From Cubamyces lactineus (lineage: Eukaryota; Basidiomycota; Agaricomycetes; Polyporales; Polyporaceae): DNA of 64,000 nt. The stretch covers positions 1,860,001 through 1,924,000 of the forward strand of contig JACDTU010000004.1 in assembly GCA_022376465.1 (NCBI GenBank), in the 5' to 3' direction. A model generated the notes under the pieces. That model did no database searches. It was not told the DNA's origin and was given only the letters and a program-made list of their open reading frames with translations. The translations under genes and the position numbers were made by a program. Below, piece after piece: positions 58,118 to 64,000 of the stretch. The number at the start of each line of letters is the position of its first letter. Position 1 is the stretch's first letter.

Positions 58118-58548
58118 CACCGACAATGCTTCCGGCTTCCATCCTAGTACTTTTGTGTGCCTTGCTGTGCTTGGTAGATCGTGTGACACGCTCGCCCTGC
58201 GATGGACACTATCAAATTGCTTTGTTTGACTGATAACGACGGGGATGCGAGGGATGTACGGGTGAGGGCGCGAGGGGAGGGATAATTTACACAAATCAGC
58301 AGTGAGAGTGTAAGGGCGGATGGGCTACTAAGGTGATTAGACGAGAATGGTACATCCAATGTGCGGCGACAGCAACGAGGGGCGGGGGTGGGGGCGCGGA
58401 CAGCAGGATATCTGCGAACGGGAAGGAACGACCAAGAAGGGCCCCGGGCGGCAATGATAATATGGGATGGAAGCCAATGATTATGTGCAGCGGAGGAAAA
58501 GAAGAGAGAAAAGGCCGCCCGAAGATGAATGATGATATACGGGTACTA
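58118..58548. other. Convergent intergenic region
   Basis: 431 nt between converging stops, purine-rich on the plus strand. No gene is seen. Confidence 0.5.
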
Positions 58549-61502
58549 CTACTGATGCTGCCCTCGATCCCCGATACGTCTACGAGTCATTGTCCGTGTG
58601 CTCCTCGCATGTGTTCTGTCCGAGTCCGTGGACGCAACAGAAGAATCCTGTGCCCCGCCCATTAGATATGAACTGTCCATATCGCTGCTGCCGCTAGGAG
58701 CGCCAGCCGAGTCAGGGCGATAGGCGCCCGGTTCCTCGGATTCCGCTCCCTCGGTCGCGCGCGCCTGCTCGAGGGCACGCTCCAAGGGGGTCATGTCCTC
58801 GCCGTGCAGCAAGGCTGCAGCCGTCTCCAAGAACCACATGTTCTTCTTGATGAAGTGTACCACGACCGTACCGCCGATGCGCTGGCCCGCGTAGCGTTTC
58901 CGCCGGCCCTCTCGGTACTTCCATGCCAAGTCCGCAGACAGAGAGCCGTCTGCCGCCGCAGGATCAAAGCGCAGATAGAGTGAAACGTCAGACGATGCGA
59001 ACGGCATAGCACCGACTGAATAGAACGCACCATCGTGCACCATCGACATGTCACTGCCCTCCACGAGTGCCTCCACACTATAGTCCAGGCTGAGGTCACC
59101 GGACGGTGGCGAGTAGCGCGAGCCGAACCTGGACACGGTCGAATGCGACCATTTCTCCGGCGCGGGCACGTTCTGCCCGGGGGGCAGCGCCAATGCTGTG
59201 GTTGACGATTCCTTGGCCAGCTGCTGCGCGAGACGCTGTACGTCGCGGATAACGCCCTCCTGCACGCGCTTGACTTCCGATGGGAACAGGAACCCATGGG
59301 AATATCTGTCAGGCAAAGTGCGCAGTACCGACGAAAGGCATTCCCGAGATCAGCGCCCACTCTCACGGTGAAGCATTAAGCGTAAATCACACGTACACAG
59401 TCCCTGCACGCGGATGGTCATAAATCCAACACCGCTCGCTTGACCACCGTATTTGCTCTGCCCGAGGGTGGGCGCGGATCCACTTCGAGGTCTGCTTGTC
59501 CTCTGCACCACGAGTCATCGCTTTCACCGATGGATCCTTGGAGACCCAGTCGACTAGAGCGAAGCTTAGCGCGTATAGTTCACCTGCCATAAACCGGTTC
59601 TTGACGAGATATCCCCAAAACACTAGCGGATCCCGAGATGGAGGTTCCGCCGGGACGTCCGGAGGTATAGCAGCAAGCGTAGGCGGTGTACGCGTAGCGT
59701 AAGGGGTGAGGGCAAAATCGAAGTACGAGGCAATCTGATTGAAGTCCAGGATTGCTGGCTCGTCGTCACTGCGGGCTCGTAGCTGGGTCTGTTGCGACGT
59801 CGGCTGCTTGCGGTCAGATGGTGGGGGCGGAGGAGGCAGAGGTTCCTTGTACAGTTCCACTCGGAGCCGGGCCTCCAATTCCGCAAGCATGACGAACGAG
59901 TCGTCGTCCGCCTTGACTACAAAGTCAGGACGCACCCATGGAAGAGGTGATGAGTTCAGTTGGTCGCGGTGTGCCCAGGCGGGATCGTGGCTGGCGAGTA
60001 TCGAAGGTGCCGGGTTGGTGACATTGGTATAAGAAAACTCCTCGGGCATCTTCGGGAAGTCGTCTTGGTATAGCGGTGGTACCCACGAGTGGTTGGCGGC
60101 CCAGGAGAAGAATGCATGTGTTTTGCCACTGTTCATGTTTTCCTGCACGGGAAGGATCACCATGTCGTTGTATGCTGTTCAATCAGCAACGATGAGCGCT
60201 AGGACCAACGGGGCGCACTATCATTGACAGGAGCGAGCTGGAAACTCACTTTCCATTTCCAACTTCACCCTCCGCTCCCAGTCCTTCCGTGGCTGTCCCA
60301 AGATGAACCGGACAACGGTTCTCGAAGTCCCGAGGCCCCCATCTCCGACGCCTGCACCTTCCCTGCTGCGAACATGATTAGCCCAAGTAGAGCGCACCAG
60401 CATCCGTCGTTCCACTGCGGTGTCCATGGAAAACACGCCAACGAACACGCCCGCCGGGGCTAGCATATCAAATTCCGGGGGAGGGAAAGCTGATGGCGTG
60501 AGGTTGGTCGGAAGAGGCGTCTGCAGGAGCGCTGACGAAGAGAGCGATAATGACGGAGGTCCACCAGAATGCTGGGGCAATGTGCAATACCCGCGCCATG
60601 GCAGTGGTTCCTTGTCCGGATTGAGGATGTAGATGAGGAGGAAGGTAAGGGATACGCCAAAGATCGTAAGGAAAAGGAGTGTGAGCAGCTGTCAATTCAG
60701 TCAGTCAGCATCTGCCTCAGTAGCATAACACAAGTATATATGCGGCCCAGGCCGCGGCAGACCATGCATCTCATCGCGCGCGCGCTCGTATACGCGTCGG
60801 CCAACCTTAAGCCAGCGATAGCACTGCGACATGCGCGGAATATCGAAACATGCGCGGAAAGACACGTACGATCGTGACCGGTGTCTTTGGGAACAGCGGA
60901 TGGCGAACCAGTCTCCTGACGACGCGTTTGCATGTCCGCAAACCCCAGACGACATCCCTCCAGCGTCGCCTACGCCGCCAGCCGTCAGAGCTATTCGAAC
61001 CGAAGGAGAGGGACCACCAGCGCCTGCGCTCGGCAGCGCGCCATGGAGGCTGTCGAGACGGTCGGCCGAGCAACGGTGATTCGGGTTCGCTCTCGCTGTC
61101 AGAGCTGCAGGAGGACGCGCCAGAGTAGTAAAACGGGAGGGGTGACGGCGCACGCGAAGGGAGAGGCGTGTTGGTCGCCGTCGAGCAGACCGAGGCGGCA
61201 GAGGGTGGATATCCCTCCGATGGCTCGACGTTACGAGTGGGGTAGAGCAACGACCGGTCGGTGGATCGTCGTGGTGCACAAGCGTTGAAATCGCCTTCCT
61301 CGTATGGCGGGGCGGGTGAATCGACGAGAGGGTCGCGGGGGATGTGTTGGAGGTCCTCCGGTCGGTCGTGCAGGAGAGCTGTCGAAGGACCGGGTTCGGC
61401 GGTGTCGGCGGGAGGGTATTGCTCATCTTGGTGGGTCGTTACGTGGTCCAATGGAACATGTGAGCGTGGCGAGTTATGGAAGAGGTCGCGCACGAAGGAC
61501 AT
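58549..61502 (-). CDS. GT31-like type II membrane glycosyltransferase
   Basis: Minus-strand exons give about 790 residues. The ~225-residue cytoplasmic N-terminus is Ser/Pro-rich and ends in a strongly basic stretch (RRRRRWRD, KRVVRRLVRH). One signal-anchor (LLTLLFLTIFGVSLTFLLIYIL, exon at 60580-60691) follows. The lumenal part shows the GT31 start VGVFSMDTAVERRMLVRSTWA, RFILGQPRKDW, YNDMVILPVQENMNSGKTHAFFSWAA, and the DxD site in VKADDDSFVMLAEL. After VFWGYLVKNRFMAGELYALSFALVDWVS come ERCWIYDHPRAGTVYSHGFLFPSEV and KKNMWFLETAAALLHGEDMTPLERALEQAR. Related enzymes transfer beta-1,3-galactose or GlcNAc in the Golgi; donor and acceptor are not known here. The Ser/Asp-rich tail ends DRGQHQ. The ATG at 61502 follows an in-frame TTG. 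Confidence 0.88.
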
Positions 61503-62347
61503 GGCCAAGCTGGCGCTTTTGGGAAGGAGAACGGGCCAAAAACCAGCTTGGCAGCGATAGTGGTTGTATGGGTGTAGGTCGGGGGGAGCGATGGACTGAA
61601 CGGCGGCAAGCCTACCGACAGAGAGGAGAGATAGTAAAGCGTTCCAGGACGGAAGGAGAGAGAGCGGAGGAGGGAAAGGGGAGAGGGTTTAAGGGAGAGT
61701 AGAGTAGGCCAAAGGAAACGAGCGGGAACTTGAAGGCTTTAGCGAATGAGCCAAGCTCTCCTCGCCCGGCGCTTCCTCTCCTCCACCCAGCAGCCGCCCG
61801 TTCCGTAACTGCCACCATCATTATCTCCAAATCAGGCATGTCACACCCGTCACGCCACCGCCCACTCCCGGTCCGCAGCCCTGCGCTCGGTGCAACTGGG
61901 TCCGCCACACGACCCTCCCTCGCTGCGCTTCAGCTCCGCCATGGGTAGCCTGACCATCTCGCAGTTGTCCGCAGTGCCTTCTTGTTCTCATATTCCATAC
62001 CTGAGCCTGTTCAGTCCCCCGCCATCCTCGCATGCCAGTATATATGACTACCGGGCCTCGCTCACACGTTTTCTACCGTGCCGACCGACAATCACCTCAA
62101 CTCTTGCTTAGGGAGCGGCACATGTTCTCCTTAAACATACCCGATGCACTGCAAATCGCTCAGCGCAACATGCTAGCGCGCCACCACTCACCACTACCCC
62201 TACCAGTGCACACTACAATCTGCATTCGCCAATGGCAGTTCCCTGATACATCGTACAGCCTGTCCAAACGACCTAACCCATTCTATCATACAAGTTAATT
62301 GGTATACCGCGGACAGAGCGTCATTCGTCTCCTCGTTCAAATTGGCC
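61503..62347. other. Upstream region of the GT31-like gene
   Basis: 845 nt between two co-directional minus-strand genes. Purine-rich tracts (61560-61700) read as a CT-rich leader on the minus strand. No coding region is supported. Confidence 0.5.
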
Positions 62348-63766
62348 TCAGTGCAACCCATCCCCATATACCTTCTTCCAGCTCGGACGCTCCTTGATGG
62401 CGTCCCAGAACGCAGCGAGCTTGTCCTGTCGCTCCGTCGAATCAACGTTGGTCGCCGCAATCCCAGCACGCCGGCGGGCTTCTGCGATTGAAAAGTCCTT
62501 GGGCAGGCTGAATCCGTCTCCAACATGAGCTTCGATCTTCCCGAGGACTGTATTCCCATCCTCGGAAGCGCTCGCACCCGCAAGGGTCGCAATGCGAGCA
62601 AGCCAGGCGGCGAGATGAAGGTCCGCGATGGAAACTTGGTCACCTATAACGATAACAGTGTTAGTAAGTCTAGGTTCGCAAGCACACAGCAGAACCGTGC
62701 TACATACCTAGAACATACGGTCCGATCATATCTTTGTGTAGGTGGTGCAACACGTCGGCGAGTGCACCCCATGCTCTCTTTGCAGACTGCAGGTATTCCT
62801 CGCGCCTTTGACGGGCTTCGTCGGGAAGTTCCGCAGCACTCTTGTTTACATCCTCGAAGACCTGGATGAACTGCTCCGCAGCTACCTTCTTCATCTGCCA
62901 GAACGCCTTGGTCTTCTCGGACGCCTGGATTGTGCCGGATTCGCTCTCGGCGAGAAGGGTCGCGAGTTTGTCACGTCTGCCATGCAAGAAGGGGAGTAAT
63001 TTGTCCGCCAGGGCCCGCAGCTCGTCGTCCGAGCGCGCATTCATGTAGAAGAGCGCATTGGGATCAGCCGCAGGGCTGTGCAGAAGCTCGACGGTTTGAT
63101 TTGAAAGCGTGCTAAACGCGATGGTGGCAGGCGCAAGAGACGGCGATGGGGCGGAGGACGTGGTATGCGTCCGAGATTGCGTAGAACGGGATTTGTCCAA
63201 GAAATCGACGATCGCCTGAGAATAATCAGTATGTATCGCGCCGAGGATTGTTTCGGTACTCACCTTCGTATCTTGGATAGCCTTGTACCGGCTTTCGATC
63301 TCCGGGGAGAGCGTCTTCTCGAGGGGTACCACGAGGGTCGGCACGGTGCCTGCATTTAGAACCGAAAACTAAACTCTGCCGTTCTGAGACTTGTATGCAC
63401 TGCCCCACATACCATGAGGGTTGAGGCGCAGATACGAAGGGTCGAAGTTCTCGCCCTTGGCTGTTTTCGGGGCATCACTGTATCGATACGATGGTCCTGC
63501 GATCGATGGAGGAGACGCGCTCACCCAAGTTGACCTCCTTCAGGTCGACTTCATCGCTGCCGTAGCCTTTCTCTTCTCTGCAGCCGCGATCACAGCGTTA
63601 GCACCGATTATGTATCCTGCGGCTCGATAGCTTACAGTGCAAGGAGCGCTTCGACGCGTGTTAGCATAACACTGCTCACGCGTCATTACAAGTCGCGTCA
63701 CTTACGGACTGATGCCCAGACAGATCCATGGTAGTAGTACAACGCGGCCTTGGGAACGTGCTGCAT
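62348..63766 (-). CDS. Glutathione S-transferase-like protein
   Basis: The minus-strand exons encode about 330 residues. The start MQHVPKAALYYYHGSVWASVPLLALEEKGY is a thioredoxin-like N-domain. DEVDLKEVNLAKGENFDPSYLRLNPHGTVPTLV is typical of GSTs, with the cis-Pro in TVPTLV. The helical C-domain contains MIGPYVLGDQVSIADLHLAAWLARIATLAG, the conserved N-cap/hydrophobic staple region (SIADLHLAAW). The end reads ERPSWKKVYGDGLH. An insertion of about 80 residues between the domains (KSRSTQSRTHTTSSAP and on) makes it longer than a standard GST. There is no obvious N-terminal Cys; Ser or Tyr would be the active-site residue. The class is uncertain. The intron after EVNL was placed so that EVNLAKGENF results. 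Confidence 0.88.
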
Positions 63767-64000
63767 GTCTGTCACGGATGAACAGAGAAGACAAGATCGA
63801 GAGAGTGTACGATGAGGAGAGGATGGAAGAGAGGACGAAAGCTGGTGGAGATGGCCATGCTTGGATTGAATGTCGCTGTTTGGGCCCCGCCACTGTCCCA
63901 CTTGAATGACGTCTCCCCAATTCATCGCGCGGGACCTCGACACACGCGATCCCGATCCAGATCTCCATATCCCCCGCGTTCCGGCGCTTGTTTCCCCAGA

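Overview
This 64 kb window is nuclear DNA from a filamentous basidiomycete, most likely an Agaricomycete and possibly a polypore; the genus cannot be fixed from the sequence alone. The reasons are dense short introns (mostly 45-65 nt, GT..AG with CT(A/G)A-type branch sites), compact gene spacing, TATA boxes 45-200 nt upstream of several starts, and the gene families present (PEX16, RRP36, Rsd1/RBM39-like splicing factor, Kre6/Skn1 GH16 protein, Rab4, DUF2235 hydrolase, Ser/Thr-rich membrane proteins with a polyarginine stop-transfer). Exon chains were reconstructed by hand, so gene ends are well supported while single internal junctions may be off.

Layout. 0-8 kb: an 18-exon DUF2235 hydrolase and a 14-exon orphan membrane protein of about 1311 residues, then an intronless flavin reductase on the minus strand. 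8-21 kb: housekeeping genes (RRP36, a CorA-type Mg2+ transporter, Kre6/Skn1 glucan synthesis protein, an orphan coiled-coil protein, PEX16). 21-34 kb: metabolism and RNA genes (cupin, L-rhamnose-1-dehydrogenase-like SDR, a ketol-acid-reductoisomerase-like protein, Rsd1/RBM39-like factor, HSL-type esterase, D-serine dehydratase, Rab4).

34-51 kb: two Ser/Thr-rich single-pass surface proteins with the same membrane anchor flank a block of four minus-strand genes made of two tandem duplications: two isochorismatase-like cysteine hydrolases followed by two zinc-independent MDR quinone-oxidoreductase-like proteins. A 679-bp MITE-like transposon (32-bp terminal inverted repeats, 8-bp target-site duplication) sits between the last MDR gene and the second surface protein. 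52-64 kb: a CsbD-like stress protein, a tandem pair of unknown membrane proteins sharing a WEVCGGAYALK motif, a GT31-like Golgi glycosyltransferase and a GST-like protein.

There is no prokaryote-like operon and no complete biosynthetic cluster. The best candidates for new biology are the tandem orphan membrane pair, the duplicated hydrolase/oxidoreductase block, the reductoisomerase homologue with an altered active site, and the MITE.
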